In this document: piece after piece, positions 54,713-63,303 of the stretch | Numbering within the stretch: position 1 is the stretch's first letter | How the letters are laid out: the number at the start of each line of letters is the position of its first letter | Source: Haloechinothrix aidingensis | GTDB lineage: Bacteria; Actinomycetota; Actinomycetes; Mycobacteriales; Pseudonocardiaceae | Assembly (NCBI RefSeq): GCF_013450155.1 | Contig: NZ_JACCKD010000005.1 | Location: 148,012-212,011 of the forward strand | Direction: 5' to 3' | Length of the DNA stretch: 64,000 bases | Program-made: the position numbers and the translations under genes | Notes under the pieces: generated by a model | The model's input: the letters and a program-made list of their open reading frames with translations, nothing else | Told to the model about the DNA's origin: nothing | Databases searched by the model: none

Positions 54713-56545
54713 ATGACGAAGGTGACCGCGCCACCACGAGCACTGACCGGGACGGTCGCGGCACTGCTCGGGATGGACACCGCCGCAGAGGCGGCGCCCG
54801 TCGCGGAGCGGGTCGATGCGCTGTGCCGGGGCTTCCCCCGATTCGCGCGCTTCGGGCTGCACGCCGGGTCCGGCGCCCTCGACACCGCGGCGGTGCTGCT
54901 CACGGGCAGGCGGTTCGACCAGCTCGACGCCGACCGGCGGGACGAGGTCTGCAGGACCCTGACCGCGCGCCCCGCGCTGGCGACGCTGGTGGATGCGCTG
55001 AAGATGCCGCTGCTGCTGGCATCCGGATCGGCGGAACCACCGCCCGAGACCGGCATCGTCCGCCCGGACCCCGAGCTGGACTGCACCCCGGCGGACTGCT
55101 GGCCTGCCCGCGCCACCGCGGACGCCGTCGTGATCGGATCGGGCGCGGGCGGCGCGATGGTCGCGCGCACCCTGGCGCGGGCCGGGCTGTCCGTCGTGAT
55201 CGTCGAGGAAGGCAGCCGGTTCGGCGTCGAGGACTTCCGGGGCCGCCCGCCTGCCGACCGGTTCAGCGAGCTGTACCGGGACGGCGGTGCCACAGCCGCG
55301 CTCGGGGCGCCACCGGTCCTGCTCCCGCTCGGCAAGGGCGTCGGCGGCAGCACCCTGATCAACTCCGGTACGTGCTACCGGCCACCGGCCGAGGTCGTCG
55401 AGCGCTGGCGCAGCGCGGATGGCATCGAGCTGGTGGAGCGGTTCGACGAGCTGGTTCCTGAGGTGGAGCGCACGCTGGGGGTGGCCGAACAACCGACGGA
55501 CGTGCTCGGCCGCAACGGGGAGCTCGCGCTGGAAGGCGCGCGGCGGCTCGGGTGGCAGGCGGGCCCGCTGCACCGCAACGCCCCCGGCTGCGGCGGCTGC
55601 TGCCAGTGCGCAGTGGGGTGCCCGCGTAACGCCAAGAACGGCGTGCACCTCAACGCGCTGCCGCAGGCCTGCGCCGACGGTGCGCGCATCGTCACCGAGC
55701 TGCGCGTCGACCGCGTGCTCGTCGACCGTGGTACTGCGGCGGGCGTCGCGGCACGGCGCCCGGACGGCACGCCCGTGGAGATCCTGAGTCCCCGGGTGGT
55801 CGTCGCCGCCGGTGCCACCGAGACACCACCCCTGCTGCGCCGGTCCGGGCTCGGCGGCCACGCCCAGCTCGGCCGCAACCTGGCACTGCATCCCGCGACG
55901 AGCCTCGCCGGTCGGTTCGCCGAGCCGGTCGAGTCCTGGAAGGGGGTGCTGCAGAGTGTCGGAATCGAGCAGTGGCACAACGAGGGCATCTTGCTCGAGG
56001 CCACGGCGGCGCCGCCGGGCATGGGCACGTTCGTGCTGCCCGGCACGGGACGCGAACTGCGCGCGGAGCAGGAGGCCTCGGCACACCTGGCCACGCTCGG
56101 GGCGATGATCGCCGATGAGCCGTCGGGGCGGGTGCACGGCAGGCGCAGGTCGGTGCTGAGCTACCGGCTGAGCCGGACCGACCACGGCAAGCTGCGTGCC
56201 GCGCTGCGCGCGATCGGCGACGTGCTGTTCGCCGCGGGAGCCACCGAGGTGCTCACCGGCCTCCCGCGCCACCCCCGCGCGGCCACACCGGCAGAGCTGC
56301 ATGCCATCACCGAGCGGCTGGCGCGACCCGAGCTGCACCTCGCCGCCTTCCACCCCACCGGATCGGTCCGCATGGGCGCCGACCCGGAGTCCAGCCCGGT
56401 GGACGAACGCGGGCGGCTACGGGGAACCTCCGGCGTGTACGTCGCCGACGCGTCCGTGCTGCCGAGCTGCCCGACCGTCAACCCGCAGGTCACCATCATG
56501 GCCACGGCGCTGGCGATCGCCGAGAGCGCCGTCGCCGACGGGTGA
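54713..56545 (+). CDS. GMC-type FAD oxidoreductase with Cys-rich motif
   Basis: 610 aa. The FAD loop is ADAVVIGSGAGGAMVARTLARAG (about residue 136), followed by LGKGVGGSTLINSGTCYRPP. The C-terminal GMC motifs are HLAAFHPTGSVRMGADP and GVYVADASVLPSCPTVNPQVTIMATALAIAE. A helical N-terminal extension of about 130 residues and the cluster CGGCCQCAVGCPRNAK (about 290-305) resemble long-chain alcohol oxidases and Rv0492c-type proteins; the Cys set could hold an iron-sulfur cluster. It likely oxidises an alcohol or sterol. Confidence 0.88.
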   Translation: MTKVTAPPRALTGTVAALLGMDTAAEAAPVAERVDALCRGFPRFARFGLHAGSGALDTAAVLLTGRRFDQLDADRRDEVCRTLTARPALATLVDALKMPLLLASGSAEPPPETGIVRPDPELDCTPADCWPARATADAVVIGSGAGGAMVARTLARAGLSVVIVEEGSRFGVEDFRGRPPADRFSELYRDGGATAALGAPPVLLPLGKGVGGSTLINSGTCYRPPAEVVERWRSADGIELVERFDELVPEVERTLGVAEQPTDVLGRNGELALEGARRLGWQAGPLHRNAPGCGGCCQCAVGCPRNAKNGVHLNALPQACADGARIVTELRVDRVLVDRGTAAGVAARRPDGTPVEILSPRVVVAAGATETPPLLRRSGLGGHAQLGRNLALHPATSLAGRFAEPVESWKGVLQSVGIEQWHNEGILLEATAAPPGMGTFVLPGTGRELRAEQEASAHLATLGAMIADEPSGRVHGRRRSVLSYRLSRTDHGKLRAALRAIGDVLFAAGATEVLTGLPRHPRAATPAELHAITERLARPELHLAAFHPTGSVRMGADPESSPVDERGRLRGTSGVYVADASVLPSCPTVNPQVTIMATALAIAESAVADG

Positions 56546-56585
56546 CCCGACTATCGGACACCCCCGACGCGGCACCGGCCGGGGG

Positions 56586-56771
56586 TCAGCGGGTTGGTGG
56601 TTCGGTGAGGTGTGCGCAGGACAGGCACACGGTCGGTCCGGCCATGCGTGTGTCGTAGGTGGTCTGTCGCACGCGGTATCCGCACATGGTGATGATCACC
56701 GGCATGCCGCGTGCCGCCTCGATGCGGCGGATGGCATGGCGTTGCTGCGCCACCGTCACCCACCGTGTCAC
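56586..56771 (-). CDS. Small hypothetical protein, third gene of a microprotein operon
   Basis: 61 aa from a GTG that overlaps the stop of the preceding gene (GTGA). Sequence features: AQQRHAIRRIEAARGMPVIITMCGYRVRQ, then TVCLSCAHLTEPPTR. A Cys in TMCGY and a CxxC near the C-terminus could bind a metal. Similar tiny genes often lie next to XRE/DUF397 modules in Pseudonocardiales. Function unknown. Confidence 0.6.
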   Translation of the reverse strand: MTRWVTVAQQRHAIRRIEAARGMPVIITMCGYRVRQTTYDTRMAGPTVCLSCAHLTEPPTR

Positions 56772-57010
56772 GTGTCCTGCTCGCAGGTGGTGCAGCGTGG
56801 GTGGCGGGCGATGCGGCTGCAGGGGTCGTGGCCGTAGATCGGCAGGCACCAGGCGCCGCAGGGGGCTTGGTAGCCGCGGGGGAAGGCGTGGCCGGGCACG
56901 ATCGGCTGCAGTGGGCTGCCGGGGGTGATGTAGTGGGCGGGCAGCGTGTGGCCCCCGGTGGGGATTTCGGGCATCCACCCGTGCGTGGGCAGCCGGGAGG
57001 CCGCTGTCAT
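56768..57010 (-). CDS. Small Cys/His-rich hypothetical protein
   Basis: 80 aa from an ATG that overlaps the preceding stop (ATGA). Pro/Gly/His-rich, with CGAWCLPIYGHDPCSRIARHPRCTTC near the C-terminus, a pattern suited to a small zinc-binding fold. No signal peptide. Middle gene of three overlapping genes; function unknown. Confidence 0.62.
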   Translation of the reverse strand: MTAASRLPTHGWMPEIPTGGHTLPAHYITPGSPLQPIVPGHAFPRGYQAPCGAWCLPIYGHDPCSRIARHPRCTTCEQDT

Positions 57011-57180
57011 AGTCCGCCCCGGTCGAGCTCGTACCCGTCGCGGGTGGCGACCATGCGCGGGCGCGTGTCGTGCGGGTCGTGCTGCCACCGGCGCGACAGC
57101 AGCCAGCCGCGCGCCCTGTCCCAGGGCACGAGCGTGAGAAACGGCAGAGCGAACAGGAGCAATAGCCAGAGCCAGAACAT
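57007..57180 (-). CDS. Small single-pass membrane protein, first gene of the microprotein operon
   Basis: 57 aa. One hydrophobic segment (about residues 2-20, FWLWLLLLFALPFLTLVPW) and a basic/acidic tail. GGGGAG lies 6 nt before the ATG. It leads three overlapping small genes divergent from the XRE regulator, with a GGTACC repeat cluster in between. Confidence 0.62.
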   Translation of the reverse strand: MFWLWLLLLFALPFLTLVPWDRARGWLLSRRWQHDPHDTRPRMVATRDGYELDRGGL

Positions 57181-57223
57181 GGTCGTCTCCCCACAGACAG
57201 TACGATGACAGCACCACTGAACT

Positions 57224-57248
57224 GGTACCAATTGGTACCGATGGTACC
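57224..57248. repeat. Three GGTACC palindromes at 9-10-bp spacing
   Basis: GGTACC occurs at 57224-57229, 57234-57239 and 57243-57248, starts 10 and 9 bp apart, i.e. on one face of the helix. It lies between the microprotein operon and the XRE regulator and looks like an operator array for that regulator or a GntR-type protein. Confidence 0.6.
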
Positions 57249-57335
57249 GAAACAATATGACTTCTGTACCGCAGGCAACAATGCACTGTTCGAGTGATGG
57301 GCGGTCACGCGCAGTGTCGGCGTAGCATGTGGTGC

Positions 57336-58181
57336 ATGCCCGGTACCACCCCGAAAGCGCGAGCGATCGGCGCCGAGTTGCGCCGCGCACGCGAGTCAGC
57401 CGGATACGGTCTCCGGGAGCTCGCTACCGAGCTCGGCACTTCCCACGCTTCCCTATCCCGGTGGGAAACCGGGCAACGCGCACCCCGCCCTGAGGACGTC
57501 GCCGTATTCCTGACCGCGGTCAATGCTCCCGCCGAGCAGCGTGAAGAGTTGATCGAACTCGCACGTGACCCGGACGGATCGCACTGGCTGTCCATCAATA
57601 TGCCGGATCGACAGCGCCAGCTCGCCACGCTACTGGAGATCGAGCGAGACGCCACAGCAATCACCGCCGTCTCGCCGTTGCTGATACCCGGCTTACTGCA
57701 GACAGCCGACTACGCCCGGGCCATGATGATCGCGGGAGACGTCGACCGCGATGAGATCGATATGAGAGTGGCAGTACGCGTCGGGCGACGTGAGGCGATC
57801 ACCCGTCGCAACCCGGCACGGCTGTCTGCCGTCATCTGGGAACCAGTGCTGTACCAGGAGATCGGTGGACACGCGTTGATGGCCGACCAGCTGCAGACGC
57901 TGCACGACTACGGGCACCGCGACAACGTGGAGCTGCGCGTGATTCCCACACGTTGCCCGTGGCATCCCGGGCTGGAAGGTCCGTTCGCGCTGACGGAGTT
58001 CGACGACCGCGACGCGGTGGTGCACCTTGAAAATCGGATCAGCGGGCTGTTCCTCCATGACCCCGATGAGGTGAAACGCTACCGCGACGCGGTGAATAAG
58101 GTTCGCGAGGTGGCGATGGGCCCCAGCGACTCGCTCAGGCTCGTCGCCGATGTCATCAACAGCAAGGAGACGACAGCATGA
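57336..58181 (+). CDS. XRE-family regulator with DUF5753 (Scr1-like)
   Basis: 281 aa from the ATG at 57336, which lies 7 nt after TAGCAT (57323-57328), a leaderless start. HTH at about 8-62: IGAELRRARESAGYGLRELATELGTSHASLSRWETGQRAPRPEDV. The rest is DUF5753 (AVSPLLIPGLLQTADYARAMM; FALTEFDDRDAVVHLENRISGLFLHDPDEVKRY). Such regulators pair with DUF397 proteins and control differentiation or antibiotic production in actinomycetes. It overlaps the DUF397 gene by 4 bp. Confidence 0.92.
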   Translation: MPGTTPKARAIGAELRRARESAGYGLRELATELGTSHASLSRWETGQRAPRPEDVAVFLTAVNAPAEQREELIELARDPDGSHWLSINMPDRQRQLATLLEIERDATAITAVSPLLIPGLLQTADYARAMMIAGDVDRDEIDMRVAVRVGRREAITRRNPARLSAVIWEPVLYQEIGGHALMADQLQTLHDYGHRDNVELRVIPTRCPWHPGLEGPFALTEFDDRDAVVHLENRISGLFLHDPDEVKRYRDAVNKVREVAMGPSDSLRLVADVINSKETTA

Positions 58182-58363
58182 CGGTACCCGGCAGGACCGA
58201 TACTTGGAGGAAGAGCAGTCGCAGCACCCAGACCGACAACTGCGTGGAGGTGTCCCTCTCCCGGTCCGCACGAGTGCGGGACACCAAGGACCGCGACGGC
58301 GGCACCGTCCAGGTGCCGTTCACCGCGTGGCGCGCGTTCACCGCGAGCCTGTCCGAGCTGTGA
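58178..58363 (+). CDS. DUF397 protein, partner of the XRE regulator
   Basis: 61 aa. Family core WRKSSRSTQTDNCVEVSLSR, then VRDTKDRDGGTVQVPFTAWRAF. DUF397 proteins (Scr2/BldB-like) bind and counter the adjacent XRE/DUF5753 protein. ATGA overlap with the regulator. Confidence 0.93.
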   Translation: MTVPGRTDTWRKSSRSTQTDNCVEVSLSRSARVRDTKDRDGGTVQVPFTAWRAFTASLSEL

Positions 58364-58472
58364 CAACGACGCAACGAGGCCTTCGCCCTAGGTCACGGGC
58401 GGGGGCCTTGTCTATCCATGGCGCCGACCGACCGCGGAGTCCGATCCGCCCCCGTACAGCCGGTGCGTCGCT

Positions 58473-58510
58473 GGTGACATTGGCCCGATGTGACCGGGAC
58501 GTTGGTCCCC
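58473..58510 (+). promoter_or_regulatory. DevR-type box upstream of the second CBS-BON gene
   Basis: GGGACGTTGGTCCC (58496-58509) is a near-perfect dyad and matches the hspX/acg site GGGACGTTGGTCCG at 13 of 14 positions. A half-site, GGTGACATTGGCCC (58473-58486), lies just upstream. No convincing -10 starts at 38 nt. Confidence 0.62.
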
Positions 58511-58598
58511 GGACCTGACGACTCTGGTCGCTGCTGCCAGTGCTGCCGGGCGAGGCAAGCTGGGCACACCAACGCTCTTCGCACGCCAGGAGGCAGCA

Positions 58599-59270
58599 AT
58601 GTCACAGTCGACGGTCGCGGAATTCATGACCAGGAACGTCATCAGCGTGACGCCGGGTACCCCGTTCAAGGAAGCTGCCCAGCTACTCAATGAGCATGAA
58701 ATCAGCGCGCTGCCGGTGCTCGGGCCGCAGTCGCAGGTCCTCGGCGTGGTCTCCGAGGCCGACCTGCTGGTCAAGGAGCAGTACGAGGGTGTCATCCGCA
58801 TGCCGAACCTCTTTGCGGGCCGGCGCCGCTGGCGCCAGTTCCGGAAGGCCACCGCCACCGCCGTGGCGGACGTGATGACCACCAAGGTCAAGACCATCAC
58901 ACCGGAACAACCCCTGTCACAGGCAGCCCGCCTGCTCATGGCGGGGCGGCTGCGCAGGTTGTTCGTCGTCGACGAGAGCGGCGCGCTGCTTGGCGTGCTC
59001 GCCAGGCGGGATGCGCTGCGGGTGTTCACACGGGACGACGACGAGCTCGCCGAGACCGTACGGCGCGAGGTGCTCCGCAAGGCGTTGTGGGCCGCACCAG
59101 ACGAGGTATCGGTAGAGGTTACCGACGGCGAGGTGACGCTGTCCGGGGTGGTGGATCGCCGTAGCGAGGCCGAGCGGGCAGGCGGGATCACAGCGCAGCT
59201 GCCCGGCGTGGTCGCCGTGCACAACGACATCCACTACACGATGGACGACATAGCAGCGGCCAAGGCCTAA
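58599..59270 (+). CDS. CBS-pair protein with C-terminal BON domain (second copy)
   Basis: 223 aa (AGGAGG upstream). First CBS: MTRNVISVTPGTPFKEAAQLL with ISALPVLGPQSQVLGVVSEADLL. A basic linker (AGRRRWRQFRKATATAVAD) precedes the second CBS: MTTKVKTITPEQPLSQAARLL with RLFVVDESGALLGVLARRDAL. The BON domain is VSVEVTDGEVTLSGVVDRRSEAERAG. It is a longer paralog of the CBS-BON gene beside acg and carries a DevR-type box although it lies 8 kb outside the main island. Confidence 0.9.
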   Translation: MSQSTVAEFMTRNVISVTPGTPFKEAAQLLNEHEISALPVLGPQSQVLGVVSEADLLVKEQYEGVIRMPNLFAGRRRWRQFRKATATAVADVMTTKVKTITPEQPLSQAARLLMAGRLRRLFVVDESGALLGVLARRDALRVFTRDDDELAETVRREVLRKALWAAPDEVSVEVTDGEVTLSGVVDRRSEAERAGGITAQLPGVVAVHNDIHYTMDDIAAAKA

Positions 59271-59349
59271 CAGGCGGGTACATCGGGCTCGAGGAGCGAG
59301 TCGACGTCGCCCGCGGCACGGCACTGGCGCTGAGGGTCCGCGCGGACCG

Positions 59350-60306
59350 CTACACCCGCTGGCGCTGTTCGCGGTCCTGCCGCGCCTGCCGCGCCGGGCT
59401 CTGCTCGGCGGCTTCCTGATAGGCGACCCGTGCCCGGCCGACCAGCTTGTCGCCGATATCGGACAACGGCCCCGTCTTGTGCCAGACCAGCTCGTTCTTC
59501 TCCCAGAACGGGTCGCCGACGATGGGGCGGACGGCGATACCGGGGGTCGCGCGGAAGGTCGACAGACCCAGCCCGATCGCGTAACCGTCCCTGATCAGCT
59601 CGCGTGCCTCGCTGGCACCCGCCTCGTACCGGATGACCGGCTCGAACCCGCGCTCGTGGCAAGCCATGGTCAGATTCTCGCGGATCCGGTTGTCGGCAGG
59701 TGGCTTGATCACCCAGTCCTCCCCGGTCAGCTCCGCGAGGTCGACCTCGAACCGCGCGGCCAACGGGTGCGTCTCCGCGAGCAGCAAGCACATCGGCGCG
59801 GTAGCCACCACGCGGCGGTCCAACTCCGGCCTGGCCGGGGCCTCGTACCCCGCGCTTTCCACCAGCGCCGCCAGCTCGATGAACCCGCCGACGACGAGGT
59901 CGCACAGCAACGCGCCGGAGTCCTCGCTGAGCAGGGTCACCTCCGCGGTGGAGTTGAGCTCGCGCAGGATCGGCATCAACCGGGTACCCAGCGGCCCCTG
60001 CGTGGCGCCGCAGCGCAGCCGCTCCGTCTCCACCACGGCCCCGCAGTGACGCGAGGCCGCCAGGCTCAGCTCGTCCATGGCCGGCAGCACCGCGCGCGCA
60101 CGGGCGAGCACATAGGAACCGAGCGGGGTCGGGCTCGTACCGCGCTCGTGCCGGACGAACAGGGCACCTCCCAGTGCGCGTTCGAGGCGCTGAAGCTGGC
60201 GGCTGAGGTTGGGCTGGGACATGCCGAGTGCCGCCGCCGCCCTGGTCAAGCTGTTGTGCTCGGCAACGGCGCACACCACCCGGAGGTGCCGCGACTCCAG
60301 CTCCAT
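59350..60306 (-). CDS. LysR-family transcriptional regulator
   Basis: 318 aa from the ATG at 60306, 7 nt after TAGCAT (60319-60314), a leaderless start. HTH at about 4-62: LESRHLRVVCAVAEHNSLTRAAAALGMSQPNLSRQLQRLERALGG. A periplasmic-binding-like effector domain follows. It is divergent from the protease gene with 224 bp between them. No target can be named. Confidence 0.9.
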   Translation of the reverse strand: MELESRHLRVVCAVAEHNSLTRAAAALGMSQPNLSRQLQRLERALGGALFVRHERGTSPTPLGSYVLARARAVLPAMDELSLAASRHCGAVVETERLRCGATQGPLGTRLMPILRELNSTAEVTLLSEDSGALLCDLVVGGFIELAALVESAGYEAPARPELDRRVVATAPMCLLLAETHPLAARFEVDLAELTGEDWVIKPPADNRIRENLTMACHERGFEPVIRYEAGASEARELIRDGYAIGLGLSTFRATPGIAVRPIVGDPFWEKNELVWHKTGPLSDIGDKLVGRARVAYQEAAEQSPARQARQDREQRQRV

Positions 60307-60530
60307 ACGCCGCATGCTAGCCGTTCGGCACGCGCAGCACACCCCTTCCGAAGTCGGATACCGAGGCAAGCCTCACCCTGTCGAGCGACGTTTATGCACC
60401 GGCTGACAACACGAAACCGGAACGTTCCCGTGCGATAACCGGAGAGCATGCCCTGATGGCATGACGTATGTCCCTTCTCATCACACATAGTGCGCAGTGT
60501 CAGGGTCGACGACCAAGGAGACACGGCTCG

Positions 60531-61496
60531 ATGAGACTACGAACACTCGCCCGAGCGACGACCAGCGTGCTGGCGCTGGCCTCACTGGCACTGGCAGCAC
60601 CACTCACGGCGGCGGCCGGGACCACGGAACCCGGCGACGACCACGTCCAGCCCTACATCGTCGACGGCGACCCCGCGAGCGAGACCTACTCGTTCATGAC
60701 TTCGCTGCAGCGCAGCAACGGGCAGCACGTCTGCGGCGGCTCGCTGATCGAACCGGACTGGGTGGTCACCGCAGCGCACTGCGTGGACGGCATCAACATC
60801 GCACAGGTACGGATCGGAACCATAACGCGGGACTCCGGCGGCACCGTCGCCCGCGTCACCGCCGAGCACACCCACCCCCAGTGGAATCCCCGCACGCTGT
60901 CCAACGACATCGCGCTGCTCGAGCTGGACCGGCAGGTCTCCGAGCAGCCGATCACGATCGCCGACGGCGGTGACCGGCAAGGCACCCCGACGCGGATACT
61001 CGGCTGGGGCAGCACCAGCGGGGAACGCGACTCCGGCACCCGGCACCTCCAGCAGCTCGACCTCGAGGTCACCTCCGGGTGCACGAACGGCTTCGACCCG
61101 TCGAACGAGCTCTGCCTCGGCGACGACGACCCGGACTCCAACGCCTGCTACGGCGACTCCGGAGGACCCTCGATCATCGACGTGAACGGCCAGTGGCAGC
61201 TCACCGGCGCCACCAGCCGCGCGGGACAGGGACGCCACCCGTGCCAGGACAACGACGCCGCCATCTACAGCCACGTCGGAGCGCACCAGCAGTGGATCGA
61301 CGACGTCACGGGCGGCGGCACCGACCCCGGTCCCGGACCGGAGCCGTGCGACGGTGCGGACGCGTGGTCGGCCTCCACCCACTACGAGCCGAGCGACCAG
61401 GTGAGCCATAACGGCCATCTCTGGGAGGCCACCTGGTACGTCTGGCACTACGAGCCCGGGCAGAGCGCCTACTGGCGCGATCTCGGAGCCTGCTGA
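60531..61496 (+). CDS. Secreted trypsin-like serine protease with C-terminal carbohydrate-binding module
   Basis: 321 aa. Sec signal peptide (about residues 1-30, cleavage near TAAAG), a short propeptide and S1 domain starting IVDGDPASETY. The triad is in VVTAAHC, NDIALLELD and CYGDSGGPS, with Cys pairs typical of trypsins. After a Gly/Pro linker (GGGTDPGPGPEPC) the last 45 residues form a chitin-binding-type CBM5/12 (ADAWSASTHYEPSDQVSHNGHLWEATWY). It probably degrades protein attached to chitin or other insoluble material. AAGGAG precedes the ATG. Confidence 0.93.
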   Translation: MRLRTLARATTSVLALASLALAAPLTAAAGTTEPGDDHVQPYIVDGDPASETYSFMTSLQRSNGQHVCGGSLIEPDWVVTAAHCVDGINIAQVRIGTITRDSGGTVARVTAEHTHPQWNPRTLSNDIALLELDRQVSEQPITIADGGDRQGTPTRILGWGSTSGERDSGTRHLQQLDLEVTSGCTNGFDPSNELCLGDDDPDSNACYGDSGGPSIIDVNGQWQLTGATSRAGQGRHPCQDNDAAIYSHVGAHQQWIDDVTGGGTDPGPGPEPCDGADAWSASTHYEPSDQVSHNGHLWEATWYVWHYEPGQSAYWRDLGAC

Positions 61497-61616
61497 GCGT
61501 CTCCCCGCTCCGGGTCGATATCAACAACACAGCCGCAGGTGGGCGATCCCCGCCGGCGGCAGGAAGGAAACCCTGCGGGCACCGAGGTAAACAGCCCGGC
61601 TCGTGCACAGGGCGCG

Positions 61617-61656
61617 GTGAGGTGGGCGAACTCCTGGGGGAGTTCGCCCACCTCAC
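61617..61656. terminator. Perfect 18-bp hairpin, probable two-way terminator
   Basis: Arms GTGAGGTGGGCGAACTCC (61617-61634) and its complement (61639-61656) enclose a 4-nt loop. It lies between the convergent protease and thiI genes and includes the thiI stop codon. There is no T-run, as is common for actinobacterial terminators. Confidence 0.75.
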
Positions 61657-62858
61657 TGTGCGCAGGAGGCCACCGGCTCCGCCTGCCCGGGTCGCAGCAC
61701 CTGGATCTCGGCGAGCAGCTTCTCCACCAGCTCGTCCAGGCCGACCCGGTGCTCGATGCGGGACAGCTGCTCGGGGTTGGTGTGCGTGGCGACGTTCGGC
61801 GGCAGGATGAGCGTGCAGCAGTCCTCGTCGGGCAGCTTCGAGATCTCGCTCGTGCCGAGCCCGCGGGCCTCGCGGACGATCTCTTCCTTGTCCCATCCCA
61901 CCAGCGGCCGCAGGATCGGCAGCGAGCAGGCGTTGTCGATCGTCGCCATGTTCGACAACGTCTGGCTGGAGACCTGACCGAGACTGTCGCCCGTGACAAG
62001 CGCCTCGGCACCCAGCCGGCCCGCGAGTGTCTCCGCCGCCCGTACGAACAGCCTGCGCTGCGCGACGATCTGGGCCTCCCCTGCACCGCCGACCGCGAGC
62101 GCGCGCTGCGCGTTACCGACCGGCACGGAATGCAGCGTCACATCCGGCTGGAACCGGGAGAGTTCGCGCACCAGCGCGTACGCCTTGTACGTCGACGACG
62201 GACCGGTGTACGGGGCTCCGGTGAAGTGCACGAACTCGCAGCGCAGCCCGCGTCGCATCGCCCGGTAGGCCGCCACGGGCGAGTCGTAGCCGCCCGAAAG
62301 CAGCACCACGGCATGGCCACTGCACCCGACAGGAAGGCCGCCCTGGCCGCGGTTGCGTTCGCCGGAGACGAACACCTCGTTGCGGTCCACCTCGACCTCG
62401 ATCTCGATGTCGGGGTTGCTCAGGTTCACCGGCAGACCCACCTCGGTACAGACCCGTTCCCCGATGAACGCGTTGAGCTGCGTCGACTTCATCGGGAAGC
62501 GCTTGTGCCTGCGCCGGGCACGGATCGCGAAGCTGGGCCTGCTGCCTCCCTCGCTGCGTCGCCGCGCGATGTCGACAGCCGCCTCGGCGGCAGCCTCCGG
62601 CGTCTTGTCCACCCGCACACCGGTCTGCACAACGCTGATCCCCATAACGCGCTGCGCGCGCGCCTCCAGCTCCTCGACGGACAGCTCCGGGCAGGACACC
62701 GCGAGAGCGCCCTGGCGCCACAGCACCCGCACATCACCGAGCGAGCGGGGGAACGCGTGTTCGACACCCCTGCGCAGGTGCGCCTCGAACCAGCTGCGGT
62801 TGCGCCCCTTCAGGGCGATCTCGCCGTACTTCAGCAGCACGCACGGCTGCGGACGCAT
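61653..62858 (-). CDS. thiI: tRNA 4-thiouridine synthase ThiI
   Basis: 401 aa from the ATG at 62858 (GGGAGGTGAG upstream). N-terminal ferredoxin-like/THUMP region (VLLKYGEIALKGRNRSWFE), then the PP-loop VVLLSGGYDSPVAAYRAMRRG and LRPLVGWDKEEIVREARGLGT. It adenylates tRNA position 8 for sulfur transfer and may also feed thiamine synthesis. No C-terminal rhodanese domain is present, as in many Gram-positive forms. The last codons lie inside the terminator hairpin. Confidence 0.94.
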   Translation of the reverse strand: MRPQPCVLLKYGEIALKGRNRSWFEAHLRRGVEHAFPRSLGDVRVLWRQGALAVSCPELSVEELEARAQRVMGISVVQTGVRVDKTPEAAAEAAVDIARRRSEGGSRPSFAIRARRRHKRFPMKSTQLNAFIGERVCTEVGLPVNLSNPDIEIEVEVDRNEVFVSGERNRGQGGLPVGCSGHAVVLLSGGYDSPVAAYRAMRRGLRCEFVHFTGAPYTGPSSTYKAYALVRELSRFQPDVTLHSVPVGNAQRALAVGGAGEAQIVAQRRLFVRAAETLAGRLGAEALVTGDSLGQVSSQTLSNMATIDNACSLPILRPLVGWDKEEIVREARGLGTSEISKLPDEDCCTLILPPNVATHTNPEQLSRIEHRVGLDELVEKLLAEIQVLRPGQAEPVASCAQ

Positions 62859-63303
62859 GTATCTCACCTCCCGGCAGCCAGAACAGGGGCGAACCCGCCC
62901 GGCCCGCGCGTACACAGACTCCGTAACCCCTCTACGGTAGCCGATCGCGCCCCTACGATGCTGCCCACCCACAGCAGGCCCCGGCGCGACCACCGCTTGC
63001 CCTGATCGCGCCGCGCGCCCGCCCACAGCGCGACGTGGCGCCGTACGACACGATCCCGCGATCCTCGCGGCAGGATGGCGCGCACCTCGACGGGCCCGCA
63101 GACGGTGTGGCGACGGAAGTATCCGGCACGTGACGTGCCGCACGCCGGTCACGACGTGATCAGATCGGGCTGCGGTCACCCCCGCCGACCGCACGACCCG
63201 AGCCGGCATACATGCCCGCGCTGGTTCCGAAACCGAGGACAACAGCCTCGTCGCCGGCACACGACGAAGCTCAAGAACTCCACAGTGGACACCGCGGATG
63301 TAT
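62859..63303. other. Intergenic stretch between thiI and the 23S rRNA, no 5S rRNA found
   Basis: No supported gene on either strand. I looked for the conserved 5S rRNA segments expected just beyond the 3' end of 23S rRNA on the minus strand and do not see them. Confidence 0.55.

Noticed and set aside
62864..63085. Possible 73-codon gene upstream of thiI
   Set aside because: Arg-rich composition, no ribosome site and no domain; probably a shadow frame.
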